64,000 nt of DNA. Origin: Agromyces bracchium (GTDB taxonomy: Bacteria; Actinomycetota; Actinomycetes; Actinomycetales; Microbacteriaceae). The stretch lies in contig NZ_WMLB01000018.1 in the NCBI RefSeq assembly GCF_009709675.1, positions 47,857-111,856 on the forward strand, read 5' to 3'. The notes below the pieces were generated by a model. That model made no database searches and had not been told where the DNA came from. It saw only the letters and a list, made by a program, of their open reading frames with translations. Numbering within the stretch: the stretch's first letter is position 1; every line of letters begins with the position of its first letter. The position numbers and the translations under genes were made by a program. Below are positions 25,718 through 37,900 of this stretch, one piece after another.

Positions 25718-28700
25718 ATGGACTCGAAAAAGAGAGCGCTCTCACGGCGAACGGCCGCGACCCTGGCCGCTGCGGCCGTGGTCGCCGCGCCGCTCGCCGC
25801 AGCCGCCCCGGCCTCAGCGGCCGGCAGCATCTCCGTCCTCGCCGACTTCGAGGGCGGCGCACCGGACGGGTTCTTCTCGTACGGCGCGGCGGGATTCGGC
25901 ATCGTCGACGTCGCCGCGGACTCGCCCGACGCCAAGCCCGGCCAGACCGACCCGACGAAGGTCGTCTCCTACGGGTGGGACGTCACCGCGCCGGGCTCCT
26001 TCGGCGGCGTCGGCCAGACGTTCGCCGGCGCCCGCGACGTCAGCGCCTTCGACGGCGTGACCCTCATGGTCGACGGTTCGGGCAACGGCGCGTCCTACCA
26101 GGTCGAGCTCTTCGACGGCGGGCCGAACGCCGACGCCTCGGAGCGCTTCGACGTCGACCTCGTCGACGACACCGGCGGATGGAAGGAGGTGCGCCTGCCC
26201 TGGTCGGCCTTCACGCGAGCGACCGACTTCCAGCCCGGCGGTGCGCCCGACGACGGACTCGGGCTCACGACGCTCTGGGGCTACGCGATTCCCGCCGTGA
26301 ACGGCGCCGACACGATCCGAGTGGACGACATCGCCGTCTACTCCGACGCCGACCTGACCCCGTCGGTCTCCTTCTCGGCCGCGGCCGCATCGGCGATCGA
26401 GGGCGACGCGCTCGACGTCGAGGTGCGGCTCGACCTCGCATCCGACGCGCCCGTGACGGTCGAGCTCGGCGCCGTCGACGGCACGGCGACGCTCGCCGAC
26501 GGCGACTACGCCGACCCCGCCGCGACCGTCGAGTTCGCGCCGGGCGAGACGACCCGCACCATCCAGGTCGCGACGACCGGCGACGACGTCGAGGAGTCCG
26601 ACGAGACCTTCACGCTCGGACTCGCTGCGCCGTCAGGCGCGCAGCTCGGCTCGGTCACGGCGCTCGAGGTGACGATCCTCGACGACGACGGCGAGGTCGT
26701 CGGGCCGCCGAGCGGCCGCGCCGCCATCGTCGACGACCACGAGTCGCCGCTCGTGCGTGGCGACGCCGGCGGCATCCCCGTCGGCTGGTTCGAGGCGCAG
26801 GACCCGAGCAGCACCGTGGCGTTCGAGCGCACCGACGCCCCGCCGGCGCCGGTTCCCGGCGCCCCCGACGGCAACGACGTGCTGCGCGCCGACTTCGACG
26901 TGACGAGCTTCGGAGTCGTCGTGCGCAACTTCACCAACGAGGCCGCCGACGCGTGGACCACGCAGGACTGGTCGACCTACGAGGGCATCGGCTTCTGGCA
27001 GTACGGAAACGGCTCGGGGACCGACCTGTTCCTCGACCTGCTCGACAACCGCAACCCGGGCTCGACGACCGACGACGCCGAGCGCTTCGTCGTGTCGTAC
27101 GAGGACGACTGGCGCGGCTGGAAGTTCCTCACGTTCGACTTCGCGGACTTCTCGCGCAAGAACATCGGCAACAACGCGCCGAACGACGGCCTCACCCTCA
27201 CCGAGATGCACGGCTACGCGTTCGGCTCGCTCCGCACGACGACGCCGCAGACCTTCCTCTACGACGACGTGCTTCTCTACGGCGAGGTCGAGCCGCCGGC
27301 CCTCTCGGTCGGGTTCGACCGGGCCGGGTACGAGGTGACCGAGGGCGACACGCTCGCGGGCGTCATCCGACTCAACCGCGTGGCCGAGACGGATGTCACG
27401 GTCGCCTACGAGTCGCTCTCGATCGAGGCGCGAACCGCGACCGAGGACCTCTCGGCCACCGCCGACCGCGACTTCACTCCGGTCAGCGGCACCGTCACGA
27501 TCCCGGCCGGCGAGCGCGAGGCGACGATCGAACTGCCGACCTTGCAGGACGGCAAGAACGAGGTCGACGAGACCTTCGTCGTACGGCTGTCCGACCCGCA
27601 GGGGGCCGAGTTCGGCTTCGTGCGCACCGCGACGGTGAGCATCCAGGACGACGACCTGGCCGACCCGACCCTCGTCGAGGACTTCGAGGCGACGCCGTGG
27701 CTGTACGACACGACCGGGAAGTCGACGCTCACCACGCGTGAGATCGCCGCCGACTCCGGCGACGGCTACGAGGGTCAGGACGCCTACGAGAACGTCGCCG
27801 ACTTCGCCTACAAGGGCGAGTCGACGCTCGGCCGCGGATTCGCGGGCGGCGAGGACTGGTCCGACGCCGAGGGACTCAGCTTCTGGGTGAACGGTTCCGC
27901 GAAGGCCACGCCCGTCACCGTCGAGATCCAGGACGACCCGGCGCCCGACGACGGCCCGGGCACGTGGGAGCTCGCGTGGAGCGACGAGTTCGACGGCCCC
28001 GCCGGCGCGCCGGCGAACCCCGAGAACTGGACGTACGAGACCGGCGGCTGGGGCTGGGGCAACGACGAGCTGCAGTACTACACCGACAGCACCGACAACG
28101 CGGGGCTCGACGGCGACGGCAACCTCGTCATCACGGCCCGAGAGGTCGACGGCGAGGCAGAAGGCCTCGAGTGCTGGTACGGCCCGTGCGAGTACACGTC
28201 GGCGCGTCTGATCACCGAGCAGAAGCAGAAGCAGGAGTTCGAGTACGGCCGCATCGAGTCGCGCGTGCAGCTGCCCGAGGGCTCGGGCATCTGGCCGGCC
28301 GTCTGGTCGCTCGGCACCGACTTCCGCGAGGTCGGCTGGCCGCAGACCGGTGAGATCGACATCATGGAGTACGTCGGTCGCCTGCCGAACGAGATCTTCG
28401 GCACCATCCACGGCCCCGGCTACTCGGGCGGGCAGTCCTACGGCGGCATCTACGACTTCGGTCAGCCGGTGCCTGAGGGTTGGCACGAGTTCGCCGTCGA
28501 GTGGACCCCGGAGGAGATCGTCTGGTCGGTCGACGGCATCGAGTACCACGAGGCCGTGCCGGCGGACGTCGCACCGAACGAGTGGGTGTTCGACCACCCG
28601 TTCTCGCTGATCACGAACATCGCGGTCGGCGGCAACTTCGGCGGCGCCCTCGGCGACGACCTCGAGTTCCCGCAGTCGCTCACGGTCGACTACGTCCGCG

Positions 28701-28921
28701 TCTACCAGGCGCCGGACACGGCCGAGCGGTTCACCGCGAGCACCGTCGTGCGCGGCACCGGATGGCAGCAGGTCACCATTCCGTTCGACGCGTTCGAGCG
28801 GGCCGACGAGCAGCCCGACGGCGCGCCCGACGACGGCCTCACGCTGACGGACGTGCAGGGCTACTCCCTCACGTTCGCGGGCAAGGGGACGGCGTCGATC
28901 GACCGCGTGACGGTCGACTGA
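25718..28921 (+). CDS. Secreted multidomain GH16 endo-beta-1,3-glucanase (laminarinase-type)
   Basis: 1067 residues. The signal peptide (1-35; SRRTAATL then a hydrophobic run and ASA) has adjacent arginines, so Sec or Tat export is possible. Order: carbohydrate-binding-like domain (37-210), Calx-beta (215-323), second binding domain (335-522), Calx-beta (528-646), then a third binding domain split in two (651-742 and 1000-1067) around a GH16 catalytic domain (747-997). The catalytic motif GEIDIME places E879 and E884 as nucleophile and acid/base. WNDELQYYTD-like GWGNDELQYYTD and the final DYVRVYQ are typical of GH16 glucanases. Expression is probably sugar-controlled, given identical palindromes upstream and at codons 5-9. 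Confidence 0.93.
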   Translation: MDSKKRALSRRTAATLAAAAVVAAPLAAAAPASAAGSISVLADFEGGAPDGFFSYGAAGFGIVDVAADSPDAKPGQTDPTKVVSYGWDVTAPGSFGGVGQTFAGARDVSAFDGVTLMVDGSGNGASYQVELFDGGPNADASERFDVDLVDDTGGWKEVRLPWSAFTRATDFQPGGAPDDGLGLTTLWGYAIPAVNGADTIRVDDIAVYSDADLTPSVSFSAAAASAIEGDALDVEVRLDLASDAPVTVELGAVDGTATLADGDYADPAATVEFAPGETTRTIQVATTGDDVEESDETFTLGLAAPSGAQLGSVTALEVTILDDDGEVVGPPSGRAAIVDDHESPLVRGDAGGIPVGWFEAQDPSSTVAFERTDAPPAPVPGAPDGNDVLRADFDVTSFGVVVRNFTNEAADAWTTQDWSTYEGIGFWQYGNGSGTDLFLDLLDNRNPGSTTDDAERFVVSYEDDWRGWKFLTFDFADFSRKNIGNNAPNDGLTLTEMHGYAFGSLRTTTPQTFLYDDVLLYGEVEPPALSVGFDRAGYEVTEGDTLAGVIRLNRVAETDVTVAYESLSIEARTATEDLSATADRDFTPVSGTVTIPAGEREATIELPTLQDGKNEVDETFVVRLSDPQGAEFGFVRTATVSIQDDDLADPTLVEDFEATPWLYDTTGKSTLTTREIAADSGDGYEGQDAYENVADFAYKGESTLGRGFAGGEDWSDAEGLSFWVNGSAKATPVTVEIQDDPAPDDGPGTWELAWSDEFDGPAGAPANPENWTYETGGWGWGNDELQYYTDSTDNAGLDGDGNLVITAREVDGEAEGLECWYGPCEYTSARLITEQKQKQEFEYGRIESRVQLPEGSGIWPAVWSLGTDFREVGWPQTGEIDIMEYVGRLPNEIFGTIHGPGYSGGQSYGGIYDFGQPVPEGWHEFAVEWTPEEIVWSVDGIEYHEAVPADVAPNEWVFDHPFSLITNIAVGGNFGGALGDDLEFPQSLTVDYVRVYQAPDTAERFTASTVVRGTGWQQVTIPFDAFERADEQPDGAPDDGLTLTDVQGYSLTFAGKGTASIDRVTVD
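25732..25743. promoter_or_regulatory. LacI-type operator, copy inside codons 5-9 of the glucanase gene
   Basis: A second exact GAGAGCGCTCTC, 192 bases centre-to-centre from the upstream copy. A repressor bound here would block elongation or form a loop with the other site. Confidence 0.7.
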
Positions 28922-28930
28922 CGGTGAGGG

Positions 28931-28962
28931 CGAGGGGCGGATGCCGCGGCATCCGCCCCTCG
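28931..28962. terminator. Bidirectional terminator between glucanase and RHS gene
   Basis: CGAGGGGCGGATGCC and its exact complement (28931-28962) with a two-base centre, between two converging large genes. Same stem core as at 611-644. Confidence 0.82.
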
Positions 28963-28973
28963 TTCGCCTCGGA

Positions 28974-31900
28974 TCAGTTGATCTTCTTCCTCCACTTGAA
29001 GGCGCCGAACTCGAGCGTCTTCGTCTTGACGTCGTACTCGAACAGCGCGCCCGGATCGGCCTTGTCGGCGAGCTTGTAGTTCGCGTGGTACTTCGAGTAC
29101 CAGCCCGGCATCGCCTGGGATCCGAAGTTCTGCTTCGCCTTCTGCACGACGGACTCGGCCGTATCGGCGGTGAACAGCTTGGCCTTGAGCTTGTTCGGGC
29201 CCGCCTGCTGCTGGTTCTGCGTCGGCGGTTTCCCGGCCTTGGCCTTCGCACCCGGCTTGGTGCCCGCCTTGGCCGTGACCCCGGCCTTCGCGGGCGTCGC
29301 GACCGAGGTCGGCTTCGCCGCGACCGCGGCCGCGCGACTGGCCTGCACCTTCGCGACGAGCTGTCCGATCTTGGACTTCAGCTGCGTGAACGGCCGTGCG
29401 ACGTTCTTCAGCACGCTGCCGAATCGATCGCCGCCCGGGTCGACGAAGGCGAGGGCGTTCGCACCCGCGTACGTGTACGCCGCTCGGAGGTCGGGTTGGC
29501 CGACGATCGCCTCTGGATCGTCGACGAGCACCGGATCGGGCGCGGTGAACAGCTCGCGCCGCTGGTCGTACCAGCGCTGGCCGAACGCGATGAGGTCGCG
29601 GCGTTCGTCGGTGTACCCGCCGCCGTACTGGTACGGCGTCCGGTAGACGTTGCTCGACTCGTCGACCCAGACCTCGCCCGTCGGGAAGTACTCGTGGTGC
29701 TGGAACGTGTCGCCGTTCGCGTCGGTGAGCAGGTTGGTGCTGCCCTGCAGGTCGGTGTGGAGCCAGTACCGCTGCGTCTCCTCCTCGTACGGGTCGTCGC
29801 CCGGGTCGCGCTGGCTGACGACCCGCTCGTCGTCGAGCCAGACGTGCTTGACGAGCTCGTTGCCGTTGCGCACGGTCGCCCACTCGTTGATGAACGCCGT
29901 CTCGCCGTTCGGCCCGCGTTCGATGGCGAGCCGTCCCGCGTCGTCGTAGCGGTACTCCGTGGAGGTGTTCCCGTCGATCACCTCGGTCATCCGGTCGGCC
30001 GCGTTCCACGTGATCTGCCGCACCCACCGGTCGCGGGAGTCCGAGATGCCGGTGAGGTTGCCGTCGGCGTCGTAGTGGAACCGGTCGCCGCCCTGCGTCG
30101 CGACCTGGTGCGGGCGATCGGCGGCATACGTGCGATCGAACGAGTACGAGGTCTCCTTCTGCCGCTTGCCGTTGACCGTGTGCACCTGCGTCTTCGACTC
30201 GACGTTGCCGTCGTCGTCGTACTCGAGGTCGAACGTGTACCGGTGGTTCTGCTTCGGCGCCTGCGTCCAGTCGCCCGAGGCGAAGTCGAGCCGGTCGTAG
30301 CCGTCGTAGTGGTAGGTCTGGGTGACCAGCCCTCCGAAGAGGTTCGACACGTCGGCCGGAAGGTCGTTCCGGTAGGTCTTCGGGTTGCCGACGAGGTCGT
30401 AGGTGTATCGCAGGTCCTGCACCTCCTGGTACGCGGAGCCCTGGCTCCCCACGTTGCGGTTCGGCGACACCGTTCGGACCGCCTTCAACCAGGTGGTGTC
30501 CTCCTCGTACGTCCAGTCGGTCTCCACTCCGTTGCCGAGGGCGGTCGCGGTCGGCCGCAGCAACTCGTCGTAGCCCCGGTCGAGCACGTAGTCGTAGCGG
30601 CGCGTGACGGCACGGTCCACGTAGATCGGCTCGCCGGACGCGTCGACGCCCACGAGCTCGCGCTCGAGCCCCTGCTCCAGTCCGTGCACCGATTGCGCGA
30701 GTCCGCCGGAGTCGTACCCGAAGTGCAGGACCTCCTCGTCGGGCAGGGTGACGGTCGTGAGCCGTCCGAGCGGGTCGCGCGTGAAGCGCGTCGTCCATTG
30801 GAAGCGCTCGGGATCCGCGACGTCCGGCTCCCAGTTGTGCAGCTTCATCTCGGCGGTCTCGATCGCGGGTTCCCCGAGCTCGTCGTAGACGCGCGTGAGG
30901 ATGCGCGCGCCGTCGTCGATGCCCACGACGCGCCCGGCTCCGCCGCCGTCGGCGGCGTCGCCGTACTCGTAGCGGATCGACGGCGTGCCCTCGGCGTAGT
31001 CGACCGACACGAGCCGGTCGAGCTCGTAGCCGTACCGCGTCGGCTCGTCGCCCGCCTCGCGCAGGTTTGGCGTGAGCTCGGTGGAGAGCCGCCCGGCCGG
31101 GTCGTAGCCGTACTCGACGAGACCGCCGTCGGGCGTCGTGGTGGCCGTGCGCTGGCCGAGCAGGTCGTACGCGTGCGTCGTCGTGCGGCCGGCGTAGTCG
31201 ACGACCTCGATCAGCAGGCCGGTCCCGTCGTACTCGTACGACGTCGTCCGGGCGTCCTCGTCGGCCGGGTCGTCCTCGAAGGCCCGGACGTTGCCCCGCA
31301 CGTCGATCCACCCCGTGCCGACCCGGTCGCGCGGGTCGCTCTCGGTGGCCGTCATGACCGTGATCCCGTCGACGACGTCGAACCCGTAGGCGGTGGCCGT
31401 GTCGCGGCCGCCGGGCTTCGTCAGCGACGGCTCGACGCGCAGGGTCTCCCGGTCGAGCAGGTCCCACTCCGTCGTGGTCTTCGGCGTCGCGGGCGCGCCG
31501 TCCTCGAACTCGGTGGCGGATGCCGCGGTGTCGACCGTCGATCGGTACTCCTCCGCCGTGCGTCCGAGCGGGTCGGCCACGATGCGTCCGCTCACGATCC
31601 GGGTCTCGACCGCCTGCCCCGAGGCATCCGTCACCCGCGCATCGCGCTTGGTCTGGATGACGCGGCCCAGGCCGTCGACGAACTGCACCGTGTCGATCGA
31701 CGCGGGCTTCGGCGGCGCCGGGGTCGGTGGTGCGCACGGGTCCGCCTGGCTGCGGTCGGGCTTCGGTGCGGACGGGTCGTCGAGGTGCGCGGCGGTGCCG
31801 TACGAGTACCCGGCGGCGTTCGGCGCGTAGGTGAACTCGACCACGCCGCATGCCTTCGGGTTGTCGATCCGGATGAGCCGCGCGAGCGAGTCGTACGCGT

Positions 31901-34900
31901 ATCCGGTCACGAGTCCGCCGCCGTCGGTGCGGGTGCGCACCTTGCCGGCGATCGGGTCGAAGGTCGCGGTGCTCGTGAGGCCCTCGCGCTCGGCGACGGG
32001 CGTCGTGTCGTCCTCGTAGTCGAGGAAGACCTGGGCCTCGTCGTCGGTGAAGTCGAATTCGGTCGTCTGCGCGATGTCCGAATGGCGATCCTCGTCCCAG
32101 ACGTACTCGACGGCGTAGCGGATCCCGTTCGCATCCTCGGGGTTGACGATCCGGTCGTAGCTGCCCCACGGGTCGTACTGCAGCTCGGTGATCGCGACGG
32201 CGCCGGAGCCGTCCGTCGATTCGACGAGGCGCGTGACCGACTGGTTGTTGCAGAGGTCGAGCGAACCGTCGACCTCCCGGTACTCGATGCGATCGAAGCC
32301 CGACTTCCCGTTGTGCTCGGTGAGGATCGCCGGGGTGTGCACCCACGTCGGGCAGGCGTCCGCCGACCAGAGCGGCGAGGGGCGATCCGGTTGCGGCGGG
32401 CACTGCGGGTCCATGGAGGACGAGATGCCGCAGTCCGACCAGGTGATCTCGGTCACCAGGTCGTCGTCGGGATCCTCGAGCTCGCCGTGGTCGTGCGTGC
32501 GGAGCGCGTCACCGTAGCCGTCGTAGACGTAGTCGGTGCGCGTCTCCTGCCGCACGACGCCGGCGCCGTCGTGGAAGCGCGATTCGCTCTCGACCATCAG
32601 CGCGGCGATGGACCGGCCGAGCGCGCCCGTGCCCGTGAGGGCGCCGAGGTCGCTCGCGGCCTTCGGGTCCACCGCGTCGACGGGCGAGAAGTCGCCCGGC
32701 ACGTCGCGGACGTCGCGGAAGCGCCACTCCTGCAGGGTGCTGCGAAGCGGAGTGCCCGCGGCATCCTGCACCGTCTCGGAGGTCTGCAGGCCGGCGACGA
32801 ACACGTCGTCGTTGAGGTAGGTGCGAACGGTCGAGCGCTGCGTCGAGCCGTCCGTCGCGTCGAGTTCGTTCTCGACGACCTCGGCGAAGCCGAGCGGCTG
32901 CCGGAACAGGCGGTCGAAGTTCGGCTCCTCGTACTCGTAGGAGAACGCGAGGTCGTTCGCGTCGGCGTCGGGACGACCGTCATCGAGGCGCACGGCGGAC
33001 ATGGTGAACACCGAATCGGCGTGGTCGCGCTCGTTGCCCTCCCGGCCGTAGTCGATCTCGATCGTGCCGCCGATCGGATTGTGCACCGCGGCGAGCAGGT
33101 TCGTCTCGCCGTGCCGGTTGAGCCGGACCGTGACCTCGTCGTCGTCGGTCGACCGGAGGGAGTCGGGGAAGCCGTCGCCGTCGATGTCCTCGAGGGTCAC
33201 CTCGCTCGCGCTGAGCGAGTTCTGGTAGGACGCGCCCGGGTTGATGACGAGGAAGCAGACCGGCGCCGGCAGGCACAGCGGCCCGATGTAGAGCGTGAAG
33301 TCGAACCCGCCGCCGACGCTGTCGCTGCGGTCGAACGTCACCTGCTGGCCCTGCGAGACGCCGGCGATGTCGGATGCGTCGACGAAGTCGCCGTACGGTT
33401 CCGCCGTGTCGACGCTGAAGCCCGAGCCGTTGCCGTACTGGACCGTCGGGCTGCCGGTGGTGCCGAGCTGGTGCAGCTTGTCGAGGATGCCGTCGCCGTT
33501 CACGTCGATCCACGCGTACTGGGTGCGGTCCCAGTCCCAGTTCAGGGCCAGCCCGCCCGAGAATTCGCCCTTGGGCGTGGAGAACCCGAGGGTGGACGAG
33601 GCGCCGCTCGAGGTCTGGGTCTCGAACCCGCCGGTGGCGATCTGCACCGCCGCGGGCGCGAAGCCGTAGCCGAGGTTGTAGTTCACGAGCACGCCCTGGG
33701 CGTTCGCGACGACCCGGTCGGGCAGCCCGTCGCCGTTCATGTCGGCGAACTGCTGCTCGAGGATCGGCGGGTCCTTCTGGCCGCCCTTCTCGCCGATCTT
33801 CGTGACGTCGTCGCCGACCTTCGCAGCGGGACCGTCGGGGTCGTGCGCCTCGGACTCGTTCGGGTTGGTCCAGCTGAAGTTCGCGCTCCCGCCGAAGTCG
33901 ATGCCGAAGCTGCCGCCGAGCCCCGAGTCGCTCGCGTTCGCCTGCTGGCCGCTGGTCGCCGAGGACGACTTCGTCCCCGTGCCGCTGGAGCCGTTGTTCT
34001 TGGTCGCGTTGGTGTTCCCCGAGCTGTTCGGCTTGACGTCGAGCAGGCCCGCCGAGAACCCGAGCTGGGAGCTGACGGTGAAGTTCTGGCTCGTGTACTG
34101 CGCCAGGGGGGCCGGGATCTTCGTCTCCGGGAGCAGCCCTCCGCGCGGTCCGGTGTACTGGATGGTGTTGCGTCGGATCGAGTCGGGGAACCCGTCGCCG
34201 TTCATGTCCTGGTAATCCTGGTAGCCGAAGCTCGGGCCGGTGCCGACCGAGCCGCCGAGCGGACCGAGGCTCGCCGCGATCGAGACCGACGGGCCCGCCA
34301 CGCTCAGCCGGGTCATGAGCGCACCGAGCGTGCCGCTGCCCGGCTGCGAGCCGCCGCCGCCCGAGCCGGTGGCGCTCGCGGCGATGGCGATGCTGTCCGC
34401 ACCGAGCCGCGAGGAACGCATCCGCTCCGGGCCTGCCGTGAGGTTGACGCGCGGGCCCTGCCACTGCGCGCCGCCGAGCGGGGCCGGCGGGCAGGTCGCG
34501 ACCGCCGACCCGGCGACCGGCTGGCAGCCGAGCACGGGAGGTTCGACGACGGCGAGGTAGGCGTGCGCCGGGTCGGGCTCGGCCTCCTGCGCCTCGACGT
34601 CGCCGACGTTCTGCGGTCCATTCAGCCCGGTCGGGGCCTGCACCGTGTCGGCGTCGAGCACGAATCCCGCTTCGACGATCGGAGTGGTCGCGCGGGCGCC
34701 CGCCGCGGTGTACCCCGCCGCGGCCCAGCCGCGGTACGGCAGGGCGAAGTATCCCTGCGCACCGGTCCAGTGCACGGTCACGGGTGCGTCGGTCACCGCG
34801 AGGTCGTCGTCGGACTCGGACGGTTGCAGGTCGACCTGCTCGAGCTCGACGAGCCCGACGTCGGCGGTGCTGGCGAACGTGAGGTCGATCCAGTACTCCT

Positions 34901-37900
34901 CGTCCTCCTCGAGCTCGGCGTCGAGTTCGAGGGCCGCTTCGGTGAGGGCGGCGTCGGGATTCGTGTCCGGATCCTCGCCGGGCGCCGGGTCGAGGCTGAA
35001 GGACCCCTTGGCGACGAGTCCGTCTGCCGACTTGATCGTCAGCACCGCGTCGCCCCACGCGTGCTCGTCGGGTACCTCTTCGCCCGTCGGCTCGAGCTTC
35101 ACGAGCGCGTCGACCGACCCCGACTCGTCGGGCGTCCACGGCTCCGAGACCCCGCCGTCGTTCTCGGGGTAGTGGTCGATCTCCGGCGCGAGTTCGACGG
35201 AGGCCTGTGCGGTGTTGACCGGCGCACCGTCGCGGTCGAACGCCGAGAGGTAGTCGAGCGTGGGCTGCCACGCGATGGCGTGGATGTCGATCGGCGAGTC
35301 GACGTCGAGCCAGGCGGCGACCCGGTCGGGGCCGGCCTGGGGGTTCGAGGCCGAGGGCAGTCCCGGCGTCTGGACGTCGAAGTCCGCCTCGACCTCGACG
35401 GTGCCGACGAAGTCCGCAGCGATCACGACGTCGTCCTCGGTCGTGGTCGTCGCCGCACCGCCGTCGGGTGTCCGGGTGACCTCGAAGCCGTCCACGTCGA
35501 ACGTGTCGATCGTGTCCAGCGAGACCACCCGGGCGCGCTGGAGCTGCAGCTCGAGTTCGTCGGTGGTCTCCGCGGTCTTCTCGATCGTGGCGCTGAAGCG
35601 CACCTCGCCGCGGAGCGGCATGCCGACCGCGGTGCCGGGCCGTCCGCTGAGCGTGAAGTCGTCGACCGAATCGAACTCGACCTGCGAGAGGCCGTTGACG
35701 TCGAGCGGCACGTCGGCGAGGTCGAACCCGTCGATGGCCGTGTAGCGGATGGCGGGCGCCCACGTCACCTCATCGCCGACGCCGTCGTCGATCGAGTGCA
35801 CGCGGAAGTAGAGGCGGTCGCCGGCCGACACCTCCTCGTCCTCGATCGTGGACGTGAAGGCGGACTGCCCGATCGCCAGGGTCACCGGATCCACCACGTC
35901 GGCGTTCGTCGCGCCGTCGGCGTGCTCGATCGAGACGCGCACGCCGTCGACCGAGGTGCCCACGAGCGTCGCGACGGCGTCGATGTCGATGGTGCCGTCG
36001 AACGGTGCGATCCACCGGCGCACCGTGTCGACGAGCGGGGACTGGGCGGCCAGCCGGTCGCGGATCGCCTGGATCTCCGGATCGACGGACGTCGGCGTCT
36101 CTCCGTCGATGATCGGCACCTCGGTGCCGCCGCTGCCCTCCTTGAACGTCGGCACGCCGTTCTCGAGCCGGTTGAAGAGCACCTTCGCCCCGGCGACGAA
36201 GTCCGGAAGGCCGTCGGCGTTCACGTCCATGAAGTACGAGTCGCTCCAGGCGACCGACACGCCGATGCCCAGTGCGACGGTGACGATGGGGTACGCCTCG
36301 CCCGAGAGCTGGAACGAGAGCTCGCTCTCGCCCGAGAGGGTGTCGAGCCCGGAGATCTTCTCCGTCGACGCCGGCCCGAAGATCGTGCCGCCGTCCGGTC
36401 CGCTCGCGTTCAGCCGGAACTTCACCGCGTCGAGCAGGCCGTCCTGGTTCGTGTCGGTCCGGAACACCTTGTCCGGCAGCCCGTCTCCGTCGAGGTCGAG
36501 CCACTCGCCGATCGCCTCGGTCCGTCCGCCGCCGACCTGGAAGGAACCGCCGAACGAGCCGACCTTCTGCGGGATCGTCGGGTTGAACCCGATGTAGGCA
36601 TGCCCCTCGGCCGAGTTCGAGGTCGACATCCCCAGCGCGCTGCCATCCGAGTCGGCGGTGAGCATCTCGCGCGACTCGACGTCCTCGCCCGTGTCCCACG
36701 TCTGCTCCGTCGTGTCGAAGCCCGCATACGTGCCGGCGCCGTCGGTGACCGTGTCGTGGTAGTCGAAGGTGTGGGTCGCGGATGCCGCGGGGTCCGTGCC
36801 CTGCGTGACCGATGCGAGCAGCGAGGTGCCGAACGGGCTGTCGTCGGCGTAGTCGAGCCGGTACCTTGCGGCGACCTGGGCGTGGGTGCGGTCGAAGCGG
36901 CTCGGTCCGAGTTCCGGCTGCGCGGGATCGAACGGCCGATTGGCGTAGGCGCCGTCCTCGTCGGGGTCGTAGTCGGGGTTGTCGACGGGGTCGCCGTACC
37001 GCACCTCGATGTAGGCGAGGCGCTCGGCGACGAGATCGAGGTAGCCCCCCGTCGCATCCAGCACGGTGTCGTCTCGAAGCGTCGGGTCGGTGCCGGGCGC
37101 CACCGGATCGGGGTCGGTCTCGAGGATGAACTTCACCTGGTACGCGGGGTCGGCGGGTTCGCCGGACGCCTGCGCGGCGCCCGTGTACGAGATGGTGTCG
37201 AGGTAGGTGTGCTGCGCGCAGAGCACGGTCTCGGACGCGACGCAGGCGTCGTCGCGCACCCATTTCCCGTCCCACTTGTACTTCAGCGTCCGGTAGCCGT
37301 ACGTCATGGTGTTCACCCCGACGTCGCGCTGCGCAGAGAGCAGCCAGCGCACCTGGTTGCCGTTGCCCGCCGGATCGTCGTCGACGATCGCACTCCGGTC
37401 GATCCGGGGCTCCACCGCGATCCGGTCGTCGGGATCGGCCGTCGTCTCGTCGGACACCGTTCCGTCGGGGCCGCCGCCGTCGAGCGTGCCCCCGTACCAG
37501 CGCACGCCGCCGTCCTTGTCGCGCACCTCCCAGAAGTAGTCGTCGGGACCGCCGTTGCCGACCTCGTGCCGGATGATGCGCTCGTACTCGCCCTCGACCT
37601 GCCGGGTGAAATCCTCGCGGTCGCCGCGCGTGCGCGGTGCCCAACTGTCGCCCAGCGCGTTGGGCACGAGCATCGCACCGTCGAGCAGGTAGCTCTCGCT
37701 CTCGCTGTCGGGATCGAAGTGCGGCACGCCGAACGCGGTGTCGACGGCGATCTCGCCGACGGAGAGGTCCCACCCGCGACCGGCCCAGCCGTTACCCGCT
37801 CCCGAGTCGTACTCGAGCGAGAGCTCGGGCGTGAGTCCGCGGCCCTCGGGGATGACGAGGGGGTAACTGAGCCGCGCAGCGCCGTCGCTCGACGGTTCGG

